A stretch of DNA of 64,000 nucleotides, from assembly GCA_040954595.2 (NCBI GenBank), contig CM082583.2, forward strand, positions 12,028,001 to 12,092,000, read 5' to 3'. Under the pieces are notes generated by a model. That model saw nothing but the letters and a program-made list of their open reading frames with translations, ran no database searches and had not been told where the DNA came from. Shown here piece after piece: positions 36,585 through 51,374 of this stretch. Every line of letters starts with the position of its first letter. Position 1 is the first letter of the stretch. This stretch comes from Balanoglossus misakiensis. Its lineage: Eukaryota > Hemichordata. A program made the position numbers and the translations under genes.

Positions 36585-38693
36585 GATTGGTTAGCTGTCT
36601 TGTCAATTACATAGCCTCGCTGTGACTCATCTAATTAGAATTCGTTCGTATTTTATTATTTCATCTTTTACAATATATTTTTCATCGTTTCCGTGTTCAG
36701 CGTTCCACAACTGTTCGATAAAACTGATGTAACCCAACTTTAAATTGCTAATGTATAGGAATAACAATTTATATAGGTTCCGCAGCTCTGTGGAGATCAC
36801 TTGCAGGCGAGTCAATATACTAAATGCACGATGTGTAAGAGCTTCCCCTCCATCGATATGTGCCACAATATCAATTATGCTCGCCAGCGATCTTACAACG
36901 TATTCCAAGTTAATTGATTCTATCCGTGGATAGCCATGTGCTGCAAAAAATCAGCAACTGTCGATGGTCGTATCCACAAATCTATACGTCAATTCCACTC
37001 GTCAATGTTCGGTCAGAAACCTGAAAATAGAACGAGAAATCAAACACACTCAAAGGATTATCAAAGGTAAAATGACAAGAAAGAAAGGTGGCATTTTATG
37101 CATTTGTGACAGTGAGGATGACTTTGGCTTGTGCCGCTTCAGAGTGTTAACCATGTTTCTGTTTGTTTCATTTTAGTTTAAAAAATTATAATTATGCTGT
37201 AATTGTACGTTTTCCTAGCTCTACTGCAGGAATTGTCGATTCGAACTCGCATTTGCAATCGAGAAATAGAAAGACAAAGGAAACATTACACCTTTACCAC
37301 GAGGGACTGAGCCACAAGGGAAATTATTGACCTCAACGTTACCTTGAAAATATACCGAAGGTAATGTCACCAATAATAAGTGGAGGGAATTAGACGTAAA
37401 AAAAACACGTTTTAAATTAGTTATGAAATTAAGCTGTGACTATGTTATTCTGACAGTGGGTTAAGCTGTAATCAATTAAAGGCTCATTCCAATATCATAT
37501 CGTTCAAAACTGAAAGCAAATTACCATCGAGGCGTTGATGGCCACCATACGATGAAATTTTGTGGTCGCGGATTGATCTCATCTCAGTCAATATTGATTG
37601 TGATAATCGGTTGGTCATTTTGGGTGGGTGTTAAAAGCCATGGCAATTTCGTGGGCGTCGTAGAAAGTCAAGTATAAATTGACTCTGGGAAAATCGAAGC
37701 CGGGAAATTTATATGCCACTAACGTATTTAGAGAAATGGATCGATATCTGAATAATCGAGCATAACAGGCGAAAGAGGTGTCAAACCTCAATCCTGACTC
37801 AGTCCCTGATAACAGTAAACAAATGGTAATTGCCAGCACTTTTTTTCTTCGGATTTTTATGTCTAGTCTGTATTGATCGTTTTTTACACATACCATGATG
37901 CCAATCCTTGTAATGCCCAAACACAACATGAAACGCTAATTTGTTTTTTATTACTACTATAAACAATTAGAATATATTGCCAGTGAGCGCCGCCAGACAG
38001 AAAACGTCTCACTTCACGCCACAAAGCTGGGACACTTTATTGTTCATTATTTGGTGATGTTTACAATCTGCCGAGATGTACAGTGACGACATCAACACAA
38101 GAAAATTATGAGTGGCGTGTCTGTTTCTTTGTCACCAATCGACGTGTTTTCGCTACCAATTAAAGTTGACTAATACAGCAATCTCATCCGATTCAGTTGT
38201 GGGCAGATTACCAGAGACTTAACTTAAACATGGATTGGCGCTCAGGGTCAGACAGACAACAACGTTCATTCACATCACAGTGAAATATCAAAATAAACAC
38301 TGTGAATGGGAATGCAGAGATTCTATTCTCGACTTGAACAGATCTCAAATCCTTCTTTATATATACACACTAACAGTGTATGCTTCGAATTGAATGCGAT
38401 TCGCTTAGTGCCGGGCCTCGATGGAGTTCTTTACGGTCACCTTTTACGAGTCATAATCTACGCGTTCAATTTGATGATGAATCACGCCCTCCATGAGAAT
38501 AAAATCGTTTTTACGTGACCCCAAGTTGATCATACTCTAATCTCCTTGCCATTTAGCATGTAACAGTGAAACACTCAGCTGTGCGCTTATGATCCAGATG
38601 GCTAGATGATTTTATTCAAGATCCTCAACTTAGTGTCAAGAGGTCTTGAAGAATGACAACGAAATGGGGAAGACAATTGTGCAAGGATGATTA

Positions 38694-38723
38694 TGGTGGT
38701 GGTGGTGGTGGTGGTGGTGGTGG

Positions 38724-38785
<62 letters not shown>
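38694..38785. repeat. Compound (TGG)10(TGA)20 microsatellite
   Basis: About 30 bases of TGG followed without a break by about 60 bases of TGA, roughly 2.1 kb upstream of the SK start codon. Gly/Asp and Ile/Thr repeat frames here are artefacts. Confidence 0.97.
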
Positions 38786-41700
38786 TCAAAAACTTGCACA
38801 CATTTAATTGGAATAGCTTCACTGTCGAGTTTATTTCCATGATATAGTTCAAGGCACACAATCTAAGACACACTAACGACCTTTAATCACGTTCAAATAA
38901 CTAGAATACATGAGCGGGCTAAAACTTATTTGGAATATTGATTTCCACTGAGACGTTAGCTGCACTGCATGATTCAACGACCGCGCTCTGTGCTTTTCTG
39001 TCTTTGCAAGCGACATGTCATCGTGTGTTCACAGTTAAAATGAGAAATGTAATTTCAATCTCATCACGTGATATTATGTGGTCTTCTCGGTCCGGTCTAC
39101 GACATATACAACAAAATTACAGCATCAGCAACAACGAACAACGACACAACTACAATTAACCCGTTTATATATCGAAGTAGGTGGGGTCTCGGGTTTATTT
39201 TGAGTGACCATTTGACCTGAAAACATGTCATAAACATTTCCCCATCTTATATGTGATGAGTTTAAAAATAATATCAAATACGTGAGATCCATACGAAATT
39301 GCAGGCACAATAAAAGGCGGGTCGATTTTGTTCATGAAACGTCCACAATATATTTCTATTTTTGAAGCAGTTTTAATGTTGAAAACAAACCAATACTACC
39401 ATGGTCAGTAGAAACGCTACTTATTTATTTATGTATTCATTTAATTTTATTTAAACGCCGGTGTGGGGGTACATCGCATCCTTGGTAGTGCGATGAACTT
39501 TCGACCTGTGTACCAGGGTTGAGATTACTATGCAACCTTATGAAAGTAACACGTAACCTACTGATTATTAGTGGCAGTGTGTACCCATAGATTGTTTTGT
39601 TGCTTGTAGTTTTTTTTGACGGGGGAACTGTTGGAAAAACCTTTGGAACAAATATAATGGCAACGAATCGGCCAATGTTCGCATGGACCTTATCAACGAC
39701 TTTTGTTCTTGGTGTGCAAGGCGGCAACTACTAGCAATAGTTACTTCGAGAAATCCACCATGAGCAAACATCAAACCACATACATTCGCTTAGAGCGAAG
39801 GTTAGCTTGGTTTGAACTGCAGGATCATTGGAGACGACACTTCTTAATGACTTTTATATGTAATGGCAATGGAATCTGCTTACGGCATTTCTGACAACGA
39901 GTCTCCAGGATATGCCTGAATAAACGCTTCCTCCGCCAACAAACACGCGCTACTCAGCTGCGTTTACGCGCCATTTCCGATGCCTCTACAGACAAGTGAA
40001 AAGTAAACGAGAGTCGCTCTTCAAGATTAAACCTCAGTGAAGTCTGAACTGTAAACTAAATTTCGATATTTTTTACACATTTCTTTCCATGATAACCACG
40101 GAAAAGTACTTTACATCCAAGGCAAGAAAGTCGCCATTAAAGTCGCCGGTGTCCTCAAGATTTGTTGATAACATATTGACTAATTTGCATAATAACAATA
40201 TCAGTTATTGTTATTTAATAAATTCCTGTTGTTTTCCAAAAAATAAAGCATAGGGGCCCCTACTCTATAACTGCTCAGGAGAGAACACTGGTCACGTTGG
40301 CCTTTGCTGAAAACATAGAACCACTAATTCAACGTCTTTTTTCGAAGCGGATGTAGTAAAACACAAACTCTCAAGAGGCACCAAGGAAGTTCGCTGAGGT
40401 CAACCAAAGGTCACCCGGTCATGCGCAGAAACACGCAGCTTCTCTGCATATCCATCCGAGAGAAGATGCGGCTCCCGATATCTGTCTTGTATTGAAATCC
40501 AACGGAAACCTTCTCTGTGTACACGCCTGACCCTTTCTCCGAACCTTTCCCATTTAAAGTGATATTTTAAAATCCCAGCCGCAAGAAAACCACAATAGAG
40601 ACCCATTTGCTACTTCCGCTAAGTACAGTATTTTCTCCGTGACACTCAGCTGCACACGCAGAATGGGAAAGTCGGGATCTGATTGTCCTCTCAAACATCA
40701 CCTGCCGGCCACATCCGGGTGTTTTTTTTGTAATGCGTGTTTTCCCTGCACAAATGATCACGCCAGGTACTGGATCTAAAAACCTTCAGGAAACTGCAAT
40801 GGAATTAAGATACCGATAATGCCAATATATCGTTTTTAAGGCAAAAAATGAAAACAACAACTCAAATTTGCTTTGCATCAAATGCAGTCTCGGTTGTTTA
40901 CTGGTAAAGTCCGATGTTTTAAATGTTATGTTTAATTACATGTCACTCTCACCTGCAGCGTAGATGACAGGCAATACACCGGAGAAATCAACGGAGAAAA
41001 TAACACAGGCATACTACACGTCAACACACGGTCACGTTAACACTGTTTATTTATTGGCCTTTGCAGCGATACAGCAACCTTGTGAAGTGAAGCTAGCGGA
41101 GGTGATAATTTGTTTCATTAAACATTTTGTAACAAGCGGGGAAAAACAAAACCTTGAAAGTCGACCAGAAAAAAAATAATTATTCCATTAATGGGGAAGG
41201 TTATGGCGAATTGAAGACAACAGCGTTCTTTATTTTAATTACGCAGCCGTTGATAACACGTTCAGCTTTCATCGGTTATATTCGCTTCACCGAGTCTGCA
41301 CTGTTTGTAAAGAGATTGCCTGTATAGTGATCGCCAGGGAATTTTTCCCCGCCAAATGTTCTGATGTCTACCACGATGACGCTTCTCCGTTATTCCCAAA
41401 TCGTCACTTAGTATTTGTAGGTCCATGGGGCGTGTATATGCACGTGTTATTGCACTCTCAGACCATGTATGATAGGATGTCCAACCCTGGAGTCGATGCA
41501 TTGACCTTGATTAACAGGCAAAGTGGTATAATAAGCATTGGCGTGGTTCGCTCACAATTATTTTCAGCCTCTCAAAAATACAGGCATCCTTCTCGGCTGT
41601 AAGAATAACTATGACAAATTGCAAACAAATGCGCTAAAAAATGTGAGTTGAAAACACTCAGAAAGATTCGAAAATGCCAGGGGTACTTTATATCCTGCCT

Positions 41701-43413
41701 GTTGATTTATTTACATGAATATAAACAACACCAAGTATTCAATCATGTATTCAACACGGTCGTGTTTCGCATAATAATCGTCTAAGGCTGTACGCTGTAA
41801 GTCAAAGTAACCCGCCGCGTTGATTGGTTAACTTGTAGAACATACACGATGATGACACAGTAGCTCTGGACGCGACATGAGTGAGCGGGAGTTAATTTTT
41901 TTATAATACGACATCATAGTGAAATTAATTTCTCATAGTCAGAATTGATTTTCCTAAGTATCTGAATGGGGCTGAACATGTGATTAGCACAAGCAATCCA
42001 AAGAATGTCGACTCTGGTGGCAACAAACTTGGTCTTTTGCTACGTGTAGTATCTCATGTACAGGGGAGAGTCACAAACGAATTCGCTGACTCACGCAAAA
42101 ACGGTCGTGACGTCAAAGCTATTCTAAATAATAATAGATTTTTAGGACCATTGAGCAAAGAATTATTGTTGCCACTAGTTTACAGTACTGTGCATTCCCA
42201 TAAAAACGGAGAACTACGTGACACATTGCCGCGGGTCAGTCTCTTGATGTTCTACAAAAATATCGGTAAAAATAACAACCTCAAGCGGTCCGGGTGACAA
42301 ACAATTTACAGTAAAAATGTTTAATAATCTCAAAAAGCCTCACCGTTATTTCTGTCCGCGGTAATACACTAACTAAGCAATGCACAATGAAGTCGTAATC
42401 AGCTAGATATGGCTGCATAAACGAGCCCATATAACATTTTATTTCTATATTTATCGCAAAGCTAGCGCTCAGCTAGTAATAACGTGAATAAGAAAGCTTC
42501 TCATGAGGTCAGTGACTTTGAGGTCGACCCATCCACTACCAAAACTTGATGAATTCGATGCGCGGCGGTGAGTCGGCAGAAATACTCAAGGTGATTCGGC
42601 TCCCATCGCGTACAATGTGCGTGCGGATGAATACGCTCGTAAAATTTCATTTCTGGGTCAACTAATTAAGGTGAGGTGGTTTGCAGCAAATAAGTAATAG
42701 CTTTAGTAATTTCGAAAATAGCGAACACCGCCATATTTCCCGGTAGATTCGTGCCCACTTCCATCCAAAGGTCGATGGTCTACATTTCGAATCGAGGTTA
42801 CTTCAGGTTGGCTACCTGCGTTTGATGTCATTATCACGGGCACAATCTTCGAGACTTGTGTAAACAGTCGACAATACCATGACGTGCATTTTTTTATTCT
42901 TAAAAATGTATGCAGCTCCAGAGCGTATGTTTTTGGTGCAACATATTGCTGGGGACATCCCTATCAGTCACTGTTTAACACTTTGAGTATAACTATCCCA
43001 TGGCCAATAGCTGCAAAGAAATATCAAAACCAACCTCTATAAGCCTCTACCATGACGGTATACGTACAGGTGTTTTGAAGAGTCCCAATGACCTTTCACA
43101 TTTTGATAAGAGTAATTAGATGTGTGCAGAAGTCACAAATGCCACGAAACAAGAACAAAAAAACCTCCGAGACATCTGTTGTCTGCGTTTGACAATGCAA
43201 TGCAACAAAACAAGCCCCAGCTGTCATCATTAATTTCATTTAACGAACAAACAACACCACGTGGGTGCATTAATTAAATACGTGTGGCCGTGCGTCGCAG
43301 AGGGCAAAACAAAGGAAACCGCATAAGTTTTTAAAATAAACGTAACCAATATCCAAGCTGCAAGCAAAGTTAATAATCTTAATTAATTAGCTGTAGTAGA
43401 AGTGTATATTATT

Positions 43414-43497
43414 GGGAAGGGGAGAAAAATAGAGCGACAAAGAGACAGAGCGAGAGGGAGAGAGAGAGGGGGGGCGGCGATGGGGAAGGGAGAGAGT
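43414..43497. repeat. Polypurine (GA)n tract
   Basis: Long purine-only stretches with GAGAGAGAGAGG followed by GGGGGCGGCG. Intergenic. Confidence 0.85.
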
Positions 43498-46400
43498 GCA
43501 TGTATACGTGCATTTCTTAACTACAAACGAGATTTAATTATGCATATTAAAAATACAACTGCGGTGCAGCTAGCATCAGGTGCGCCTTTTGCGTTGAAGT
43601 AGGCTAATCATCACATCATCACGGAGACAGCAGGTTGCATTAATGTCATGCTAATAGAGATGAGCTACGTACATGTACATGTATATATGGGGGGCTGTGG
43701 GTTTACCTTACATAGCATGAGAGGTCATTTTGTCTGCATGGCGTACCTCGAAGTTTTGCTTGTCAGCAGCGTCATTTGCGTCATTACCGCTGAGACAGTT
43801 GACCAATAGCAACTCCTTTCTCATATGGTCAAAGTTTAGCAGCGTTTAATAGTTTCGCTGACTTTTTGTGTGTGATATTACATGCGCAATAATAATATTG
43901 CAGAAGACCTGCCTTATCAACATGTCTGATAGCAACTAGAATATGGTGTTCTTCATAAACATGAATACTTCCTCAAGTGATATTTGCACCTCTCATGTGG
44001 TATATGTAAACAAATCGAAACTGACAGAATCCCACTCATACTGATTGCAGCAGCAAAGCGCTATCGGAAAATCCGGCGGGAAAAGGATAGTTTTATTTTC
44101 CCTTGAACGGAACAACTTCACAACTCGGGGGAAATGTAAATGGGGCGGGGTTTACCGTGTTCGTGTGCACGGTTGGATTGACTTCGATTAACCCGGGCGG
44201 AATACTAGCGTTTGTTTGGCAAAAGCTTGTACAAACTTGACTTTGCGGTTGGACGGATGCAATTATGGAAAGTGTTTAATCAACATTGACCGCGAACGCT
44301 CGTTTAATAGGAGCTCGCTCAGAAAATCGTGTTTGTATCGATCGACTCAATGGATGGACGTCATCGCTACTGTCAGTCGCACGCGAGTTTATTTTTTCTT
44401 TTTCACGTTTCTGATCAAGGACAGGCGACCAATTCCGTCACGTTTCATAAATACACATGTACAGCATCAACAGCAGACGCAAGCACACCAACTATCCTCC
44501 GTGTTGACACATATGATTCAGGGTCATGATGACAATCAGACCATTCATCAAAAAAACATGAATCAAAAATGAGCGTCGATACTCGCTCACACCAGCCTCC
44601 CCCGCTTGCCCCGATTGATAATTTTAAAAGATGATTATATTCCGAACAGTTCAATGCCGGCGAGTGCGCAAGCCATCACGAAAGAACTTAATATTCATTG
44701 AGCAAACAGACGATGCGGAAGATCTCTGATGATACTGACACAAACAAGGTAACGGACCGTGACCGTCGCCTCGATGAACGATGGCATGATCCATAACCAT
44801 AGCAACGGACCATGACCATCACCTTCATCCGATGAACACTGACATAATAAATCAGCGCGGAATGTAAGATACGGTTTGATTCTCACTCACTCTACCTCTT
44901 TCTAGGTGCAATCATGGAAGTAGTTACCGCCAAGGTGTTTGTAATTCATGTTTATCAACTGACGAACGCACGGGCGACAGGACTGTTCCACTCCGGTGAC
45001 CCTCGAGTGACCTGCATCCGGGTACTCTTGTTTGATTGCGACAACTTTTACGATAACTCATCGGTTTTGGATTCACAGGCGTCCAAGAGACTCTTCATGG
45101 CTGGCCCCCGTGCTCTACGGCCGCATTCCAAAAGAAAAATACTCGGATGCGGGCCACAAGAAGGTCGCGCAAAAATGGTTGGCTGGTATTTTTGATGCAC
45201 TGGTGACTGGTCACCGGGTAAATTGTTCTCAGTTATTGCCATCCACGGACATGCCGTTTTCAACTCATGCTGATGGCTGAATATTTAAGCATAGGCTTAA
45301 CTTTCATGACTTGGAATCTAAAATGGTGTGAAAAAGTACAGTTCCTAGGCATTAATTTGCATATTATTGAGACCGTGCTAATCCGGCGTAGCCAGAGATA
45401 AGCACTTCTCTGATTTACCAACCATGATTTACTGTAAGTTAAATAGACCGATGAAACAAACCAACAGAGTCTCTGTGTAATGAAGCGCACAAGTTCACGG
45501 TGGGGGAGAAACACGGATAATCGTGTCCTCAAAGGATTGTTTAAAATACACAAGCCTGACACTTGCCGATGATTTGTGTGTACACTGAAATTAAACTGCC
45601 CAAATCTCCTTGCCTATCTGCGTGTAAATTTAGAAGAACATACTTATGCACGGCATGCATAAACCGATCATTGCATGGTCAATTACAATTGAGCGCCCCT
45701 TGGCTCGTGGCTGAAAATAAACATCCAAACTGCGATTGCTGACCGAGTTTTCAACAGAGCACCGCCGACTGGCCGGCAAGGGACACATGAAGCGTATTTT
45801 TCTATAACACGCAGGGAATCTCAGCAAATGTGAAACAACTAGTGCAGGCGACTTGGAGTCTAAATAGTTGTATGAGATGATTTGTGTGGATCATCTTCAT
45901 ACATAATTGGATATTCTACACGTCATAAATATCATTGCTAGGTTGAAATTTACTGTACTCTGAAAATGAACAAATACCTTCATTCACAGCTGACATCTGC
46001 CAATTTTGCGCGTCCTTTTCGTCCTTTCAAACTCAACGCTGTTTGGCAGATTGAGCTGAAAATATAGACGACTAACGAAAGATACTTGCAATTCAGAACG
46101 CATGCAATCTATCGCATCTCCAGACATTACCTTGGACCGAGCAAGGACAAAGACGTTACTTCTAAACATCTACATGTAGATAACCCTAAGCCGCTCTACG
46201 CCGTGTAATAAGGTAATAAACAACGAGTTTTATTACACAATCTCCTGGAATTATAACCAGCGATAAATGTGCAACTTGATGGCATCATGATTATGAAGTT
46301 TCGTTTTCCAGGCTGACATTTTTTCTCCCGGGTAGAGTTCTTTTTTCAACCACCGTTCCGCAAGCGATATCATAAACTGAGCAACCCTCATGATTGCAAC

Positions 46401-49400
46401 GGCTTATACGAGTTGACCGACGTTATCATGGGACATAAGTAAACGAGATATTGGTTTTACCTCAGGTATTATTTTCGGGATTTTTGTTCTTTTTCTACTC
46501 CTTACAGCATTGAATACCCAGTATGCCGCTTGTCAACATAAACCATGTGAAGACCATTGTTATTGTTGAACGAGCTCATCGTCACGGGGAAAGTAGAATT
46601 TTAATGTGCACTTTATTAAACCGCGGTATGTGTTAAAGGGACAGGTCTGACAGACACGACATACAGTAAAACACCAACTGTTGGCCACCTGATAGCGCTC
46701 TTGACAGGAGGAATGCATCGCCATGACTAGTTTGATTGATGGGGAACTGCAGTGTACAACCCCAACCGACTAAATGTCAACAGAAGTTATAGGTCCGCTG
46801 TTTCAAGTCACCACCTGCGTTTCTCAAACGGCAGAGACTCGGCAACACACCCAAAAGCACGCCCCCTTCAATGCAACGCCCCAATCCCGTTGCCAGTCGG
46901 TTGGTCTCGGTTGTAGGCATGTGTGACAGCACCTTTCATCATTCGGGAAATTGTCGTCAATGACGTCTGGCAATATTTGCTGCGGCAACAGTAACGTAAG
47001 AGGGATTACAACCGAGAAAGATGGAAAACACACGCGACAACCTGGAACAACTGTAGCGAGGCGACTTGTCAGTGACAGATGGGGTGGTTTACACAAGGAA
47101 CCGTACTTTGCTCATGACATGGTTGACAAGTATCAGCGGCAACATCAAGAGCCGAGGACAGTCCGACCGTGCGGGTCTCAGATTCCATCCGAAGTCATTG
47201 GCATTTTATTATATGAGATTTATTATTTCCAGACTTAAATTGGGGGACACATCAGGAACCTCGTGTATATAAAGCAGAACGGCGTCAGCCATAATTCCAA
47301 CGCTCGCCGCTAACGTTGAGAACTCCAATGTACAGTGCAAAAACGAAATAAAACGCAGACCGCCTGAGGTGACGCTATGCACCGGAGTTCTCGATGTGTC
47401 TTTGGCCTGTCAGTTATTTGGATTTATGCTCTATCCCAGACAAGTGGCAGTGTAATAAATTTGTTGTATAGAAATTGTACAAAATGATTGTGAACATTGA
47501 CAAAGAAAACACTGGTGGTTTTACTCACATTTTTGTAAGGGACCAACTTGAACACTTGCAATTTTTCACGTTGTGCGCAGTTACTCAAGAGATGTCGAAG
47601 GTATGACACATTATTAAAGACGGCAAATTATTTCATGGCCACTGAAAGCCTCAGTGTTTGACATTCTTTCAAATCTTTACATGTCACTCTCAATAATTGC
47701 TAATCGAGCAAGAGGTCATAGTTTAGGGCAGAGGTCATGTAAGGTTGAAACTTTAGAACAGTAATTATGTAATCCCTGGAATGCATCAATCTCTAAATAT
47801 ATTACTTTTTCCTGAATCCCTAATGTATATATGGTGAATATATTATTAGACCAAGAAAGTTGCGATTAAAGATATGTTGTTACTAACCTCACCAAGCTAC
47901 AGTAACGCGATCACTGCAACACCTTGGACCTCTGAAGAACACGACTTCAACAAAGAAAGAACACGATCTTACAAGCCTCGCTTACTTACTGGACTGTAAA
48001 TAAGACCACTGGCCTTGTTCAATACACGCGTGAAAAGCCACACTTCAGTGTTTGTTGTACGAGTAATTTAAGAACCAGCACGTCAGAACCAATTCAACAT
48101 TTTATCGACAGAACGAAAAAACGACAAACATCTGGTCCTATTTTGATTTCAAAAGAATGCGGTTTTTTTTCAATTACTACCGTCACTCGAAAAGGATCCC
48201 CGCTCTTTACGTCAGCGCAGTATTGTCTCTTAGTACGCATTTCACAAATATTTGGTGGGTGCGTGACTCGAGTGTGTAGCTTGTAGCAATGTCTGTTTAA
48301 TACCACTGTAATTACATCGGTCGACTGATATCTACTCGAGGCCAGTTTCGCATGCGGTTGCAGTAAGGGAGTAAAGTATTTACCGTTTAATCTTACCGTT
48401 TGGATGAAGAATGCAATAGCTTCACCGAAGAAAAGTTCTTTTCAGGCCATCTTTTATAGTTCTGTCCTAAAACTTTTTTCCGTACAAAGAGTTGGGAACC
48501 GAAGCAGAAAAGGGAAATTGGCAACTGCAGCCTCTAGAGGTCGCTGTTGTCGAACCGACTACAAACTGGCGTCCGATTTGTTTCAGTCAAATTCTTTTTT
48601 CCATTTACATGATTAACATGTCGTGAGGACACGATATTTAGTCTGATTTTGGTTCCCAACAACAAATGTATAGTTTTATGGAAGCGCATTAATTATAAAT
48701 CTGTGTCTGTCGATATACACATACCTTGTAGGAACATCGGATTAAACAGATAATAGCGTCATCGGAAGCTTCACTCCCTTTTTTTCCAAACAAGGTCGAC
48801 CAAACGTTCGATGTTCATGGTGAATATATGGACGTGGTGTTCAGGACCGCGTATGCAGCGTCACTGTCCGGCATCGCTTAATTCACCACGGTCACTTCAC
48901 ACACCGTGGTTTCGCTATGTTGTCCGTCTGACAGTAAAATTAATCCAAGATCCGACGTGGTGCGCTGTGAGATCACACGGGAAGCTCATGAATATTTCAT
49001 GGCCGAGCCACTGTTTTGAACTGCACGGTGAGTTCGGCTGTGTGACCGCGTTAAGGGTGAAACAATCTGCCAGCGCAGTCAGTCAAAACAGGACTGCAGA
49101 GGTATCTTGAAAAAACGAGTCTCAAACCAGATTTTGCGACACCCCGTTCACACTGAAATCTCTTGCAAACTTGGCCACTCGTTTATACGCCTGTAGCAGA
49201 TCGACGCGAGATCAAAAGTTAAAGTCCGGATAAGATGGCGAAGTGTGGTGAGCAAAACGTCTGTTGTCCTGTAACAGTACACCTCGTATAATGTTATAAG
49301 TTCATTCTAGTGGAACCAGTACAAAGCAGGTCATTATTGCTTTATTTGCGGACTGCAAGAATGTCTCCAAGACGGGCTTTGCGCATATTGTTTTGACCCG

Positions 49401-49639
49401 TGCCCTACGTGACGTATCTCTTGCAAGAGACATCCGCTAACAGACAAATAACCATATTCAGGATTCTTACAAACCACGTCGGCGTTACTTTTTACCTAGA
49501 AATAATAAAAGTTGCGTTTTCTACGAATTCGGCTACTTAATTGGAATAGATCTTGTTACGTAGGAGAAGTTTTTCTATTGTTTTCGTGGCCAGGTGCACC
49601 TATGTTTATTTCTTTATTTAACATATTAGCGTGACCAGG

Positions 49640-50144
49640 TGTTAGTTTTTGGTCGTGTAAAAACCATCCAGTGCCACGTTGTCGTGTGACTCATTTTGAT
49701 TCTGGTCTGGTAGCTGTGCCGTCGCCTTGGAGGAGTTTTGGGAGCCCACCGTACGGAGTTTGCCTGTCGACTGTGGTAGCTGAAGATTGAAACTGCCGAA
49801 GGGACTTGGTGAAGCCGTGGTGGATGTTTCCGAGGACGCCGCGTGGAATTTGGGAGCTGTCCTGACGGAGCGCGTCTCCGTGTGACTGTGGAACTGTATT
49901 TAAGGTAATACGTGGCTGTCTTTTGTACGCTGGCGTTAAACGGACAGAAAGGCCAGAATTATTGTGCGTCGAGTGAAAGGCCAGTATCTCTTGCGTCGAT
50001 TCACCGAAGTGTTTGAGACTTTGAACTTGTTAGGAATTTTGTTTTGGTCACCTGGTCATGCTCGAGTTTAGTTTGTAGTTTATTTTTTTATATTAGTTAA
50101 CATAGTGTGAATATTTTGGCTTGGACGGCCTGCGGGTCGTAACA
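49640..50144 (+). mobile_element. Possible LTR of a retrotransposon (about 505 bp)
   Basis: The block opens TGTTAG and closes CGTAACA, so the ends carry the short inverted repeat TGTTA/TAACA typical of LTRs. A TATTTAAGG box lies near 49895 and T-rich sequence precedes the end. The G/T-rich composition differs from its flanks. No target-site duplication is seen (CCAGG before, ATTTT after), no partner LTR was found and no pol gene is in the window. A chance non-coding block or an old UTR is possible. Confidence 0.28.
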
Positions 50145-51362
50145 ATTTTTTGTCGCAAAAAAATTCCGTTCTTCATTGGCATGCTTTGATTTTAAAACGA
50201 TTGCAATCACATTTGCAATTCAATTTTTTCCCTCTTGAGAAATGCTTGACGAAAACTTAACACTCTTCTCATCATTATTGCCGGGAAGGTGCTAGTGGCC
50301 GAAGGAGATTTTGTTCGAACTGAACACAATCAGGCGCACCTGTCAATTATCTAATTGCCGGATATCGTCACCTTTACAGAAAGAGAACGTTTCAATGTGT
50401 TTTGTTGACAATTGACACGTCTGCTCAATACCGTGGCGATAATAGCGCTCGACAACAACAATGCAAGTCGTATGAATGCAGCATTCACCAGTAACGTGCC
50501 CACCGTTTTGTCAAAGCGATTTGTTTACCCCATCCGAGATTCACGCGAGACAACACTTGGGTATTCAGTTGCACTAAACGCGCCACAAAATCTTCTATTT
50601 ACATGAAAACTCTCACCTGCCCCCGAGGTCTCTTTAAATAATGTTTTATTTGCCGACTTCGGCCAACCGACTTATGATGATACCTAATGACTATTCTTCG
50701 CACGTTCCATACATGTTTCTCTACCGTCAACCCAATTATCGTCATTTCAGCAAATCACGTTCCTGTTCTCAAATTAAAAGTTCTGTAATCCGCGGAGAAT
50801 CTTTCGCTATTAATCACGCCGTGAGAGGGTACGCTGTCTACTCGATTCCCAGAATGCTCTACGGTAAAGCGCTCCCATTATCGAAAATTGCCACGCTGTA
50901 GTCCCATGATGTCGCTCGTCTCCCAAGTAACAATTTCATGTAACGATGCCACAGAGAGAAAGAGCTGAATACTATCATGTAACTTATTTAACGTTGATTT
51001 GGTGCCTTGTGACCATAACAGACCTTTAGGTTGTCTAATTGGTAAAACGATCCGGTTACTTTTTGTTCGCTTCGATACATAACAACTATTGGATGTTAAC
51101 ATGTCCATATGGCGTCGGTTCACATTCTTTTTCAATAATGCTACCACATTATGTATTTTTGGTCTTGTGTTTTGTCAATTTTGTGTCTTTTTCTCTGGGT
51201 ACATCGCTTCAGCTGAAGGCGACACAGAGGTTATTGTGCAGTGTAACCATTGGCTAGACGACTGTTGTTTAAATTCAATTAAACACGCAGAAGTAATGTT
51301 TAAACTTTGACAGCCGTAGCCTAATTGTTGTATACGTGTATATTTACAGTCAGCAGTAATGA

Positions 51363-51374
51363 CCCCCCCCCCCC
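51363..51374. repeat. C homopolymer, 12 bases
   Basis: Pure C run followed by TCCTCCCACACACACAC. The first of three such runs in 4 kb. Confidence 0.95.

Noticed and set aside
36627-36908. 93-codon minus-strand frame directly upstream of the SK ATG
   Set aside because: Reads like protein at a glance, but it does not match any SK N-terminus and is separated from the SK frame by stops. More likely 5' UTR or promoter sequence.
37615-37929. 104-codon minus-strand frame upstream of SK
   Set aside because: Hydrophobic stretch but no recognisable transmembrane family and no clear splice partners.
38602-38873. Poly-Gly/Asp, poly-Ile/Thr and poly-Ser/Pro frames
   Set aside because: Translations of the (TGG)(TGA) compound repeat on both strands.
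47260-47275. TATATAAAG promoter-like word on the plus strand
   Set aside because: No coding exon follows within several kilobases, so a promoter cannot be supported from sequence alone.
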